DNA from: Parelaphostrongylus tenuis
Lineage: Eukaryota > Nematoda > Chromadorea > Rhabditida > Metastrongylidae
DNA: 64,000 nt
Assembly (NCBI GenBank): GCA_019055375.1
Contig: JAHQIW010000206.1
Location: 62,001-126,000, forward strand
Direction: 5' to 3'
Shown here: positions 13,421-26,263 of the stretch, piece after piece
Numbering within the stretch: the first letter of the stretch is position 1
Layout of the letters: each line of letters begins with the position of its first letter
Notes under the pieces: model-generated
What the model saw: the letters and a program-made list of their open reading frames with translations, nothing else
Told to the model about the DNA's origin: nothing
The model's database searches: none
Program-made: the position numbers and the translations under genes

Positions 13421-14095
13421 TTAAGAGTGTTCTGAGATAGAATTTGATTAGACATACCTTAGTAATATGTATTTACAAATTCTGTGAACTATTGTTAGTT
13501 TTCAGTTTAGCTTGTGCTCACTAGCTAAGTAAGTCATACTTTTAGTAATTTCTAGATAGCCATGGTAGAATCGAAGCATTTCCAGGTTATGATTACTAGA
13601 GAAGGAACTGCCAATTTGCATAGTGCAGAATTAATTCTTCAAGCAATTATTTCTATTTTGATACAGCTGCGCTTCTGACATTCGCTTACTCTCCTCTGAA
13701 CTTTGAGGTGGTAATTTCGAGTTCGTCATCAACGCAGATTGCTCGGCATTTGAGATGAACCCATTTTGCATATCGCGACTCAATGAAAAAAGATTCTGGA
13801 AACCAAATGATCCCATAGAATCTTATCCTGCTATTGTTCATAAAACCCTATTCCATCCTAACGCGGTTGTTGTGGCGTTACACCACATAAACAAAGTGTA
13901 TAAGCGCGATCCACTTAGTTTTCCTTTAGTGAAAGCTATAAATTCTGCAGTTATTGTAGCCGTGTTTAAAGCAATTTTGAAATGCTGGCACGCATAGAAC
14001 AGCAAATGGCCCTCTTATCCCCTACAGAGACATTTTTCCATGTCGTAGACAGTGCCCTCCATATTCTCGTTGTGTTATGCAAATCTTATTTTAAA
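13421..14095. other. No recognisable feature
   Basis: AT-rich sequence with short overlapping ORFs on both strands and no supported gene. Confidence 0.45.
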
Positions 14096-14270
14096 TATCC
14101 GGCCGCGTTTCACCCACACCGGAGGCGCCTGCTGCCGTTACACCACCGATGTCACCACTTTGCTACCAATTTTCCTTCAATATAACCTACCTGTCAGCAG
14201 CCAACCTTTAAATAGTTAGGTCTAGTAGGCACATATCGGCATCAGGCCTAGCTAAGCTAATATGTATTGG
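14096..14270 (-). repeat. tRNA-like dispersed repeat, degenerate
   Basis: On the - strand it contains a box A-like GGTGTAACGGCAGCAGGCG. It is followed by the same family's CTGTCAGCAGCCAACCTTTAA segment (14191-14212) that recurs near 11.0, 32.9, 40.15 and 44.6 kb. Confidence 0.45.
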
Positions 14271-15636
14271 ATTCCTGTGTTCTGTAAGAATTTTTTTTTA
14301 TTTTAGTGCTTCAAGAGAAGTGTTATGACGCTTTTATCATATATCCAAAAGCGCTGGATAATATGCAAAGCTTTCCAAAAGTGGGAACTGAATTCGTGCT
14401 TCACCCAGAACATCATTGAATCAGTAGTCATAACACCTACTGAAGCGATAAAATAAAAAATTCTTTCGAGTTTAATTTTAGCAAGTAATGTTTTGTACGC
14501 ACTACATTTAATAACATTTTGCCAACTAATTTCACATGCACTTGCGAAAATTTATATCCGTCATAGGCTTTTTTCGAGAACGTATGTATTGACCTCGTGA
14601 TATCCTAGCACTCTTCCATCGTTGGCTATAAAAGGAATGCCCCCCACGTCACTTGAATGGCAACAGTCATGTATGGCATCTCTGTAGTCTCCTTCTTTTC
14701 TTCCTCGCACTTCGTGTGTGCTTTGTAATTTTTTATGGATTCATAGTTTTGAAAGTGCGATAAAGTCCGCTCATTCACAAGCAGCATGAAGATATTACTG
14801 TTGACTTACGTACTTATTCCATCTAGATCCTTGTTACGTTTCCACTTAATCACAGGTCTTCGCTTCGTAGCTGAGCAGTGTTCATATAGAGTTATAGTTC
14901 TTCGCATATAAACAATATTTTTTATAACGTGTCTCTCAAGATTCTCACGTTCTTTATTGATCCGTTGACGAAATATCTCATACTTGTTTGTGACCGATTC
15001 CTTGCTGAATACTTTTGCTTCTGATCTCACTATACTCTTGTTTTTACATCAAACCTTTCAGAGCTGCGTGCGATCTAAAGATCGTACTAGAATCTAAATC
15101 GTACTGGATTCTAATGACTTCTTCTCCCGACAGAGCTTGTTCACTAAACTTTCAGCACTAATTTCATAGCTTGAAGCGCGATGCCTCTATTTTCTAAATG
15201 GGCCTTATGGGACCTTTTTAGCACGCTGTAGCAACGAAGGAAAAAATGCTTCGTATTCGGAGTACATAATGTGTTATGCTCTCGTGTTTACTTTACTTTT
15301 TACTAGACATCGTGATGCGTGAGCTCATATTTTTGTAATCGTTATAACCCTCTGGGGATAGATAAGGTCCATAAATTACACTGAAATTTAATGGGTTTTT
15401 TTCGCAAACAAAACTGTCGCACTAGACTTCTAGTAATCAGCCCAACGGCGATTTAAACACCATGCTCGCTTTCTGGAAAGGCCTTTGTTGTAGTACACTA
15501 TAGTGGAAAAGAGAAAATGACGTTTTATCTTTAGAATAATTAGCCCGTCATTTCTGTCTCACAGTATGTTTATTCGTAATCATCACAGTAAACTTTAGAT
15601 TTTTTGAGTACTATATTATGAGAGATAGTGGAATAT
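14271..15636. other. Unassigned; one basic - strand ORF
   Basis: A - strand ORF at 14806-15030 (74 codons, ATG start, rich in Lys, Arg and Glu, begins MRSEAKVFSKES) has no recognised family. The remainder is featureless apart from sequence around 15540-15640 that resembles 18225-18300. Confidence 0.3.
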
Positions 15637-15678
15637 TATATATATATATATATTTATTTATTTATTTATATATATATA
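15637..15678. repeat. Compound (TA)n-(TTTA)n microsatellite
   Basis: TA run, then four TTTA units, then a second TA run. Confidence 0.95.
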
Positions 15679-17999
15679 AACTTATATTTAGTTTGCATTC
15701 GGCGAACGTCGAAAAAGAGCGTCCACTTATGATAGTGTAGAGTACCTCTCCGGAGAAATGCATATTCCTGACCTATATCTTGCATAATGCCGATGTTGTA
15801 AGCTTTTCACTTAGAATAACTTTCACTAATCTACAGCCTATATAATCAACACCAAACAACAAAATTTGCCCCACAAATCAGTACGGTCAACAATTAATCA
15901 GGAATTAATCGCCCTGAAATGATCAATTTTTGCTTCCTAAGCCTTATAGTTCGCAGCAATATACAGTAGTGAGATTCTAATATACGTTTATAATTATCAT
16001 TAACAATTTTGCGATGCTGCAGTGCTACACAAAATGCAAATGCGTCATATAATGTACATATCCTAGAAAGTCATTAGCTGGCATATCTTGTAGCAAATGC
16101 GCAGTCATCATATTTTGTGAACATGATATAACACCTAACCAAAGACATTGTCAATGTATTAGGCTTCTCTTTTGGCCTGGGAAGAACAGATATGTACGCC
16201 TAAGGTGTGGATCAAAGTTAGTATGCCAGCGTAACGGACAAACGAAAAATTTGCTCTTCTGACTAGTTTCCTTATCCATCTAAAATAGGAAAGTTCTATT
16301 TTGAACGAAATTATCCGCAACGCATATGTATCTGTCCATCAACTCCTCTGAGCATGCAGTAGATGTGAATAAACAAGTCAGTCAAACCACGCCTCCAAAT
16401 AAACGATGCAGAAGTAAATTGTTCGCGATGGTTCTAACGGAACTAAGATTCCACCGCAAACAAGTGACGGATCAGGAGGTCTTCAATATGCTGATGGGCG
16501 GCCGCAACCAGCTGAAGATAGTCTCACTGAAATCGTTTGGATAGGATGGATCTGAAGAAGGTGCAGCTTATTACCACAAAGAATTCAACTAAAAAAGGGG
16601 ATGAGTAGAGCAGTTAAAAGTGGTGCCAATTTCCGATGACAAAAGGCGCCACAAGTGATGTCATAGTACGAAATAAGTGGGTGATGAGAATATTCATACT
16701 AGTAGAACGGAAGAAAAGAGTCTGTTCTATACTCTTAGATGGGGGGAGGGGGGAGGGGGAAGGGCAGTTAGATGAAATTCTCACCAACAACTAGCTCACT
16801 TAGTTTCCCACTAAGTTGTTACGGAACCACAAAAAATTGGCTCGCTAAAAGCTCAACGAGTGCTTTGGTGATCCAAAATAAGGAAGAAATTAAGGTTCCT
16901 GTCTTATCACTCAATTGATCCTTACTAAATGAATGCTGGTAGTGACAATTTGTACATAATCCAACAGTGCATATTCTACACTTACCAACACTTTATTTGT
17001 TCCGCTCTCCACCACCTCCATCATCTGCGAAATTTTGATACATGTTATTATTGATATTTAGCTGATAGATTGCTTATTGATGGTCGAGGATGTTTAGAGC
17101 CTTAAACTTGTGAAACAGCCATTTATTTCCAGTGGTTTCGGTGAGAAAGCGACAAAATTTTATGACCTCCCATATAGGCTCTACCCAATTAATTATCTGC
17201 TTAGAAATGTATAGCTGCTCAGCTTGTCCAATCTTGCTCAAGTAGATAAATGGCTTCCTATCTATCGTATTAGTTCAATCCTTAATAATACTATTGAACT
17301 GAGTTGAGAAAGCAAACCCATAACAAACAGTCGACACACCTATGGTTGTTAGGCTAACTGCACACTAGCTTTCGAGTCTTCGCTGCCTTATGTTAATCTT
17401 AACGTTCATAAAAAAGCTTTTGTGTTTGTGACGTTTCGCTGATATTGCAAATACGTCAATTGTTATTTAATAGAATACTGATTTTAACGGCGAATTGATA
17501 GTTTTTGCGAGGTGCATTGAATAAATTGGAAAGGGTGGAATAGAGCCTGAATACACCTTGACGGAACTCGCATAAACGGGATGGTCATGGATCGGTTGCC
17601 CATACATAGGAATCTAACGCTTCCCAGCTGTGCTCTTGTACAGAAAGTAGTCATTGACTGGTTGTTTGTACAGAATGAGTTACACTGTTTCACTGTTTCT
17701 CTCATTCATTCAATACTTACTTCACTTCTTTGCGCCTGAAAAGTTTTTTTTTTTGAAATAAATGAAGCCCTGCTTTCCTTTCATTACCACGTTTGCCAAA
17801 TTTGCCTTTGTTATGCTCTTTCTTCTTCTTCTTATGAAGGCGTACGCAAAAGTATATGGTGGTGCATGAACTCATATGCTTGTGCTTTCTAGAATTGTCT
17901 TTAGTATTTTATGGGGACATTCACATGTACTTAAATGAATTTAATTTCATGGACTCTGAAAAATTTCGACACAACAGAATCTACTTATTGTCAAAGCAT
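15679..17999. other. No supported gene; G-rich tract inside
   Basis: Contains a purine G-run at 16741-16764. Short ORFs at 16326-16544 (+) and 17484-17705 (-) lack recognisable motifs. Confidence 0.4.
16741..16764 (+). other. G-quadruplex-capable tract
   Basis: Four G runs of 6, 6, 5 and 3 bases separated by one or two A residues. This meets the usual G3+N1-7 criterion for a quadruplex on the + strand. Confidence 0.6.
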
Positions 18000-18727
18000 T
18001 TAACTCTCTGGGGGCCGCGTGTATCATTTTTGATACATTGGCATTTCCATGGCCTTTCCACCGGACACAGTTTTTTCACCAGATTTTTAGTAGCCATTCG
18101 AAAGCTTGAGAAATGATCAATTCAGTAAGTTCACTTTCAAGGAAGGGGCTACTCAAGGAGCCGTAGCAATGGAGAAAAAATTACGTTTCGCATTCGTAGA
18201 AAATGGCCCGTGACTTAAGTTCTATAGTGTATTATTCGTAATCATTTTGGTCAAGTTCACATTTTGAGTACCATAATATCATGAAAAGATGGAATATCAT
18301 TGAAAAGACTTCTTTGAATGTTTTTCTAGTAAGAAGAGCATCGAAGTTTCGTCAAAATTACCATTTTTTGAGGGGAAAATCACATCTTCGTGGAAAGAAC
18401 AGGCTTTAACAGTTATTGTGTCATTCATCTTGCGAGCTTGCGACAGTGTAACTCGAAAACACATAGTCTACAACGTTGGACCTATAAAGAAATTTTTTGG
18501 GGATAGTTTTAGCAGGTGACCGTAGAAATCGTCAAAAGAGAGAGCAATTATCATTTTGTAAAGCACCAAAAGTTTGGTAAATAGAAATATTTAGGCCATC
18601 AAAACAGTAAGAGAAGCCAAAATTTTTCTGAAAGCAGAGTTAAGAAACTTTAATTAAGAGATTATTCCGTATCGCCAGTAGATTGTGCTGCGTGGAGCAA
18701 GTTCAACTGTGGCCCCCAAATGGTTAA
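18000..18727. mobile_element. Possible piggyBac-like non-autonomous element
   Basis: Both ends begin at TTAA: TTAACTCTCTGGGGGCC at 18000 and, inverted, TTAACCATTTGGGGGCC at 18727. TTAA is the piggyBac target. A short palindrome TGTATCA-TTTT-TGATACA lies just inside the left end. No transposase ORF remains. The terminal match is only partial, so this is tentative. Confidence 0.35.
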
Positions 18728-20154
18728 CTTAGTACTTATCCTTTTCGGCAGTTATATCGGTATAACTTTTCTTTATGATTTTTTATCCTTTTTGTTCCTG
18801 CGCAAGGATGACTTCGATCTCAAAATCAACTCCATCGTGTTTCTGTTCTCTATGCGTCCCTAGCGGAGGTCTTCAGTAGCAGTTTATTTGGTATATATCA
18901 TAATGTATTTCCAAACACTACTTGTTTTGAAACTATATTCATCTTTGGACTTTCTCGACATCGATCACTACTGCAGCTTTCTTTCCTTTGCACATTTTAA
19001 TCTATTTTTGTGCTACATCGCATGACATGCTTTGCAGGTTCCAGGGCTTCTTACATCCCAGTTCTTTCCACTCATTCGTCGCCTACAAAGTCTCCTTGTT
19101 CAAGAATTCGACGACTGCTTTAGGGTTTTTGCCCTTCTACAGGAATGTCTTCAGATGTCGAACAAGTCGGTTGTCCTTCAAATCATGAAATGATTGTGTT
19201 AGGATTTTCACAAGTCATCACAGGCAGGCCAATTTTCTGTGTAGCGAACAGAACTGTTTCATCACAAACTAATCTGGTCTCAACCCTAGAAGTATGAGAG
19301 TCTTGGAGAGTCCTCAACAAGGTCAATCAAAGCCTTATTTGCAATCATCAACGTCACTATCAGTGCTCCACCCACTCTTAATGTCGTTTTTATGCATTAA
19401 AATAGTATTCTTGAATAACGGATTTATTATCACTTAGGGTGTGAAAAGCTCTTAGAATTGTGTCTTTTCTCAATTTGTCATTCCTCAAATTTACAATTTT
19501 ATTGCGATGGTATGTCGTAGATGGTGCAATAAGGCTTAACGGTAGCTAATTAATTGGAACCATTGAATTACAAAATAGGTGCTGAACTCATCAATATGGG
19601 AATAACTTTTTGTGTACTTTTTTGTGTATAAAACACTGTACTTGACATCACTTTTGCGACGTCCGTTTGATGCTAAGAGAGCTAGGAAGAATTCAGCCGC
19701 CTCAATGAATTCACTACTTTATACGCCAGTTTCCCTTACAGTTTTGCTTAAGTACTTATGAACACTTTATGACTATATTTGTAGCCGAACACTGAAATGC
19801 CGACTTGTCAAAGTTATGATAAACTTGAAAATCCTTGTTGTTGCTGCTAAACCACAAAAATGCAACACCAACTCGCCATTGTCATCAACATCATCGTTAT
19901 CACCCGCTTTAACAAACCTTTCCCGAACCGTATTGACATGTGACACCTCACTTGAAACAGGAGATCATCACTTAAATTAATTGTATTATTACTCTGTTCT
20001 TCAAAAGACTGCAGCGAAGTATCTGTGTTAGATGTTTTTGATTAATTCCAATATATTTACTTCTTTTCTTTACTTATATCTTGTAAATCAGTGGATCTAA
20101 TCAGTAATCATTCTTCTAAAGAGGATTTCACTTTTAGTGTTCTCTCCTGCTCAC
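18728..20154. other. No supported gene
   Basis: Short ORFs only. The - strand between about 19010 and 19390 gives protein-like scraps in several frames, possibly an old transposase, but nothing identifiable. Confidence 0.3.
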
Positions 20155-20590
20155 AGGAGCACATACGGGAGCAGTGTTTAGAGTTGTTCTGCATCGCGCA
20201 CAAGACCAATGGTTTGACCTCGTCCTTATGGCCCACTAATCTTCCCATCCTCCGTGGTCACTAAACTGGTACGAGGCAAGTCTGGGAGGATAACCAGCTC
20301 GAACTCGATATATCGGCAGGCCATGGCTCATCATTATAAAGGTCCAATATGAACTCGACCACCTCGAACGAAGTTTAAAACGTCTCGAACGTCTACTGAT
20401 CCGCTAAGTCATCATAAATTAAGTCATAAATTATGATGACTTAGCGGATCAGTAGACGTGGCGGGTCATTGTAAAGACCACACTTGTATTTAATAATCTC
20501 TAATGATGCTTATTGAAATCAAAATTATGACTTATCTCTCAAATATTGATTAACACCGAGAGCTTTGTCCTTTCATCCATTTGAGCTACT
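20155..20590 (+). repeat. tRNA-derived SINE, copy S1, rearranged
   Basis: Shares the SINE order seen at 39.69 kb: tRNA-like head, GTCTGGGAGGATAA core, GGCAGGCCA...TCATTATAAAGG, and a 3' end AACACCGAGAGCTTTGTCC. The TCATTRTAAAG segment occurs twice (about 20329 and 20465), so the 3' half looks duplicated. A perfect 28-bp inverted repeat sits between the two halves. Confidence 0.65.
20390..20458. repeat. Perfect 28-bp inverted repeat with 13-nt loop
   Basis: Arms 20390-20417 and 20431-20458 are exact reverse complements (CGTCTACTGATCCGCTAAGT... on the left). Confidence 0.95.
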
Positions 20591-21615
20591 AACAAATACC
20601 CTAATTACAAAGAATGCCGTGCAATATTACGAATACATTATCTATTAAAGAAGTGGAGTACGGAATGCATGCCTTTCGAGTTCGTTAAATGAGCTACCGC
20701 ATTTCAAAGAGTTTATTAGGTTGCTTCAGTGACTTTTTGAAATGTGATAGGAATCTAATCACGATGATACGGTTCAAATGAAGTGCGTTGAAGTTCTGAA
20801 ATTGCTCTTGAAGGCTTGACAAATTTTCACCTGGTCGTTCCGATTTCCCAAATAAAATTTATACCTACTAACTACAACATATGAAAGGCAATTTGTTGTT
20901 GACCGTTGAGCAACATGAGCATATAGTACCAAAATCTCCACTAAACCTTTCAGTTTAGTAGATTAGCTCACTGGTATCTGCTTGCTCGGTAAACATCAGC
21001 CACTTCATGTTTCCAACAAGTGCCTATTTCCTGTTTCCATTGTTTTTGGAGAAGTAGAAATGCTTGTCACACTTAGCTCGTTCAACTCTCTCTTAGAATA
21101 GAATTTTAAGACTTGGGTGGTTTATAGAATTCTAGAAAAGATTTTGTGCCAGTGTTCTAAAGGTATTCATTTGTCTAAACACCATCTGTTCTGTACTATA
21201 CCTTGATTTATAGTAATGATTGTGAAGGCCATCAATACTTTGCAAAAGGAATCTTATTTGACACTTTATTGATCCGTCTTCACAATATTTCTTTCTCTTT
21301 TCGCTTTGCGGATACCAGTACTTCTAGCATTCAGTTCTTTTTTTTTTCTCTTTCTTTTGAACGTCCTAGAACACTGGCTGAGCAGCTCTCATTGCAATAT
21401 CGAGGATAGCCTAAATGTAACGTTGCGTAGGGCCTTTGTTGTTGACTACCGGAGCGTGAAGAGGGTGGGGGGGAAGGGGGAGTGGTAGTACCCCTTACAA
21501 GAAGAATCATCTTTCAAAACAGGAGAGTTTTGCTGTATATTTAGCATAAGCTATCTGAGCAATTATCATGGAGCAATTATTATTCTAAAGCTTCCTGAAT
21601 TGGATTTTATTACAT
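20591..21615. other. No supported gene
   Basis: AT-rich sequence. A G-rich tract (GGGTGGGGGGGAAGGGGG) lies at 21463-21480. Overlapping short + strand ORFs at 21203-21488 show no motif. Confidence 0.45.
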
Positions 21616-24600
21616 CACCTGTATCAATTGTCGTAGCGTTGATCGTCGAGCGACTCGAGAATGCACCAGCAACACTCCACTTTTCCCTATTGCTTGCAAA
21701 AGTAGCTCGGCGGGTCCTCCTCGCTCTAGGGATTTGTTGAGCATCATATCTTTCTTCTAGGCTTTTCGTGAAGATATCGGACTATCGAGTCAGTGGTCTT
21801 CTTGTAGAGCGCTTGATATCCCGAATAATGCAGTCGATAACGGCTCTCGTCCATCGGTTATCGTTGAAACGCATCACCTTCAGACCTACCTTATTTTCGA
21901 TACCCTAGCGTGTAGAACGGCGTCTCTGATTTTTGATCGTTGGCGTAGGTCGGAACTTCGAATCTTTTCCCTCATTTGCGAGATACGAGATACTCCCAGC
22001 ATCGACCTTTCGACTGCGCATTCAATAACGCAAAGTGATCTTCCATCCTCCTTACGTAACGACCAGGTTTCTGCTGCATATGTTAGGGTAGGAATAATCA
22101 TCAAGACGAAAGGGGGTACGGAGTTGGGTGTACTTTGTCCTCTTCACCACATCTTCGTTGCTTTTAAACGTTCACAAGCCGCTCGCTTCCTCCTGTTCAA
22201 CTCTGAAGCTAAGTCGTTCATCATGTTGATTTCACGATCTAGAGAGACGTAACTGTAGCATTCGGAGATGTTCGCTTCGTTGAGCATGAATGGGCATTCC
22301 AAACCATCCGTTCCTCATGAACATCATTTTCGTTAGATTTAGTTGAAGACCAATCTTTCCACAGGCGTTGTCGAAATCGGTCAGCACCTGTGCTGTCTGG
22401 CTGATAATCGGTGTTACAAGGATGTCTCATCAACAAAGTGAAGATGGTTCAATCGTCGACCGATTCCCATATCGTCCCATTCCAATGTTCGCTTGACGTT
22501 TTGAAGGATGGCAGTGGATAATTTTGGCGAAATTGTATCGCCTTGTCAAACCGCTCTTCTAATGTCGATAATACTATCGTTGTAGAATAACAATATTTTG
22601 ATTGTAAAGTCTTTATATAACTCATCAAGGGCCGTTATATGCCAAGTAGGAACGTCCTGGTTGTCCAGAGCCTCTATAACCGCTTGTGTTTCCACTGAAT
22701 TCAAGGCTTTCTTTAGATAAATGAAAGTGAGACAAAGCGGTATCTTGTACTCTCGTGAAATTCAGTGAGCCTTGTGATCGTGTTCATGTGGTGTATCGTT
22801 CTAGATCCTTTTCGGGGCCCTGCTTGTTCCCATGGCTGTCCTTCTTCCAGTTTCATGTCAATCCTGTTTAAGATAACTCGAGTGTAGAGTTCATAGACAA
22901 CGGACAACAAGTAGATTGGGCGATAATTGCCTAGGGCGATAATTGCCTATGTTGTGAAGGTGACCCTCTTTGAACAATAAAACGGGCTTGCTGGTCATTC
23001 ATTGGCTGTAAACCTCGCATTGTGACAGGTAGCGAGTGAAGAGCCGAATTAGGGTGTTGATAAGAACTAGCGATAAGTTCTTTAGGTGTTCTGGTCTAAT
23101 CCTGTCTGGATCAGTTGTTGTTCTAGACTTCATCTACGATACTGCGTGTCGGACTTTCGATGAAACGACCAATTCATTCTCTTTCGTTCCATATGACGGC
23201 AAGCGAACATGGCTAGCGAAGAGATCCGATTAGTACTAGTAGATGATTTTCTCCATTGCTCTTCTGGATCTGTGAGTGCCCCGTCGGGGCATCGGAGTGC
23301 AATCATCTTGGTCTTGTAATTAGCGAAGCTTCGCTGTGCTTTGCGAATGTTCCTTCCAGCTTCTGCATCACGTGCCATAACTGCTGCTCGTCTCTGAGAT
23401 CTTCTTTTATCGCTTCTCTGCAGCGTTTCGCAAGTTCGGACACGTTAGGTTTCGATCGCCTGTAGCCCATGCGATTCCACATTGATGTATCAGCACGAGT
23501 ATCTGCGGAGGCAAGCGTCCCCTTGTAACTTTAGGACTCTCGGCTTTCATAGCACTAACGTGAAATTGTCGAGTCAGCCGGTCGTGTTCTTCGTCGATGC
23601 TGTCAACAGCGGTATCTTCTCGATAGCCGATTAACGACTTGAATACATCCCAGTTTATGATAGCTCTGGGACTTCATTGTTCAAATTTAGCTGCTAACTG
23701 TCCTCCCGAAAAATGGAGCGTTGCGTGGAGGAGACGATGGTTTGACTCCGTATAGAAATTAAGAGCATTAGCGACGTCGGTCAGATAAAATCTTCGATTT
23801 ACTAAGATGTGGTCTATTTCGTTATGCTCTCTCCATTAGGAAACTACCACGTTCATCGCTGAAAGTGAGGCCTTCGGAATTGCAAGCTGCCATGGATGAT
23901 TTGCGTCGTCATGATAAATTCAGATAGCCTTTTACCCTGTTCATTCCATTCTAGTCCGTGGGTCCCAATGTGAAGTTCTTCAGGTGCTCTTCTAAGCCCA
24001 ATTTTTGCATTAAAATCCCCAGCAATGACCTCAAAAAATGTATAATCTTTTTTAAAGAACTTTTCGAGATTTCATTTAGATCGCGTCGACTTCGTCTACG
24101 TCAGCTTGATGTTGGTGCTTAAGCAACGAACATGGTTAAAGCCGGCATTGATCCACATGGTTTCAACCGCAATCGTCCGATGCGAATTGTTAGCTTTCGA
24201 AATGAATCGATGTTCATGAATCGATGTGACGAGAACGCCAACGCCACCAACACCTCTGCGATCGTTTGTTTCAAGAAACAGTTCTTCTCCGTGTCATAAA
24301 CAGAGTGAAATAGGTGGCGTGTTCTCGTCTCAGACAGGCCAATGACGTCGTTCCTGACCTTTTTTGCTTGCATTAATAGATCTTCTCCAGCGCATTCGTG
24401 TTCACGTGTTCGTGCGGTATAGTACAGATCGTCAGTTTAGTCCGTTTTGGTTTTGGTGGCCATTTGGCTCTGAGATTTTAGCAGCCTCTCCGTAGTCTTG
24501 CCCGACGCTGCTGTACCGGGAGCTTTTTCGAGGTAAGGGGAGTATGGCTCATTTTTGTTACTGTTTCGAGCGTTTTTGCCCAACATATAGCTGGGCTCTA

Positions 24601-24720
24601 AACGTGAAGGCTGCGTACTTACGAGTAGCTTGCCAGTCTCCTTCGGAAGAGCGGGAGGAGCTTATTTGTTGCAACTCCTAACCGCCACCCATGTACTATC
24701 AGCCGCTTGATTGCAGGCTT
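21616..24720 (-). pseudogene. Near full-length but decayed RTE retrotransposon, copy C
   Basis: Read on the - strand it runs from an upstream segment (about 24600-24660, GGAGACTGGCAAGC) through the whole polyprotein. Endonuclease: 24460 to about 23650, with VRNDVIGLSETRTRH and RIGRLRLKPCGSMPALT. Reverse transcriptase: about 23380-22390, with MLSVVYELYTRVILNRID and a catalytic box FVDE instead of FADD near 22430. C-terminal region: 22104-21680, with LTYAAETWSLRKEDG and DLRQRSKIRDAVLHAR. Stops and frameshifts break it into segments of 85 codons or fewer. It is the most complete RTE copy here but is not active. Confidence 0.85.
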
Positions 24721-25012
24721 TTGGCCGATATGACTTATAGAAATAAGGTTCTGTCAAATTAGCGCTACAGAAGCAAGGAGCTCATTCCCTTAGTCCACCT
24801 GCACCCCTGAGAAGCATGCGACCGCTTTTTAGTTCCTGTCTAATTTCCCTGTCCATCACCTGTGGACGCGCCACGTGCCCTCGCTACTAACGGGCTTGAT
24901 CACTCAAAGAGGGAGATTTACTACATATCATGTATATACTGCACTTACGTCATGAAGTGTCGCATTCTGATAATTGTTTTTGAGAATAAAGTTCAACACA
25001 TTAGTCATATCT
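24721..25012. other. Possible 5' untranslated part of RTE copy C
   Basis: Lies immediately upstream of the element on its coding strand. It is GC-richer than the flanks, but the boundary cannot be fixed from this copy. Confidence 0.3.
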
Positions 25013-25331
25013 CATAATTATTATCTGAGCCAACATTTCATGTGGTCTGTTATTGGGCTCTTGTACAGCCCGATACGCGTGTTTCGACCTTACAGTCGGG
25101 CAAAACCCTTTCTCTTTAGTCTTGTGATTCTCACTTGACGCCAATGCAGTGTAAGTCGTTCGTCGTCACTTACCTCTCTGTAGGCAGAGTAGGGGCTCCC
25201 GAGAGGATTGGCTAAGAGCAAAGACGAGGAAATCTGCCCGCTGATGAGACTGCAAGGTCGAAACACGTGTATTGGGCTGTACAAGAGCCCATTAACACCA
25301 CATGACATGTTGGCTCAGATAGTAATTATGG
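25013..25331. repeat. Foldback element, family B
   Basis: Arms 25013-25091 and 25254-25331 are reverse complements with about nine mismatches. Shared signatures are ATCTGAGCCAACAT, GGGCTCTTGTACAGCCC and GTGTTTCGACCTT. A spacer of about 160 bp lies between them. A related half-element is at 57.79 kb. Confidence 0.8.
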
Positions 25332-26263
25332 ATATATTGATTTTTGAGCGTGGACTCAATAAAACACTCGAAATAAAGGTATAATATGACATTAGTTAAA
25401 GTTGTTTGAAACTTCAGGACTGTTTTTTAATTATTACCTCGTTATCACCATTGCGGTTCTGATCCCAACATTCGCCCGCTTCGTTTCCTCGTACTCATCA
25501 CTCTCGGAAATCTTCAAACATTTCTCGCCTTGTTTTGACTGCTGTCTGATGATTTTGTATTCCTTATGAATGCCGTAAAATTTTGGTTGAGACGAGATTT
25601 CTTTCAATTTTGGAGATAATCGAGCTAAGACGTTTTCACGTTGTTGCAGGAGAGAATTAGAGCAGGGTTCGCGTCAGCAGCTTGCTTACTATTAGAGTAT
25701 ATCGCTATCTTCGGCAGTAACCCCTCACTCTCTCATCCCTTATACCTTTTTATAAAGACAGGTCCGATCTTTTGAAGCTCATTAAAGAATCCATTTTCAG
25801 CAAACAGTTAGCGATTATGAAAAAGTATTCTCAATGATTATCGTCTGCAAACAGCGAAAAGCATTCATCAAGTGTCAAGTACTCGTGTTGACGTGGTGGC
25901 ATTTTTGCGCCTCTTTCTGGCCACACTTTCTTGATGCGCACCCCCATTGATAACCATGACTCCCTTACAAACATGAAATAGTAGGTCAGAAATTGCATTG
26001 ACAAAGTCCGTCACATCATCGCATTGGACAAGCTACCGTTTAATTGCAAGAAGTTCAGGAGGGACAGCCACCGAAAAGGAAATGAAATTATTTAGTGTCA
26101 CAACGGCCACTCTCACCAATTCCATTATGACACCTGCACGTGTCACTCCTCGCGCGAGTGTTGAATAAATTTTTTCAGAATAAGCTAGAGGTCAGACGTA
26201 CTCAACCACGACTGTCTGGATTTTCTAAGATCTAAAGAATCCCTAAAAGAATGTTTAGCTTAC
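25332..26263. other. No recognisable feature
   Basis: No ORF or repeat that I can support. Confidence 0.5.

Noticed and set aside
25090..25308. 72-codon - strand ORF
   Set aside because: It lies within the arms and spacer of the family B foldback element.
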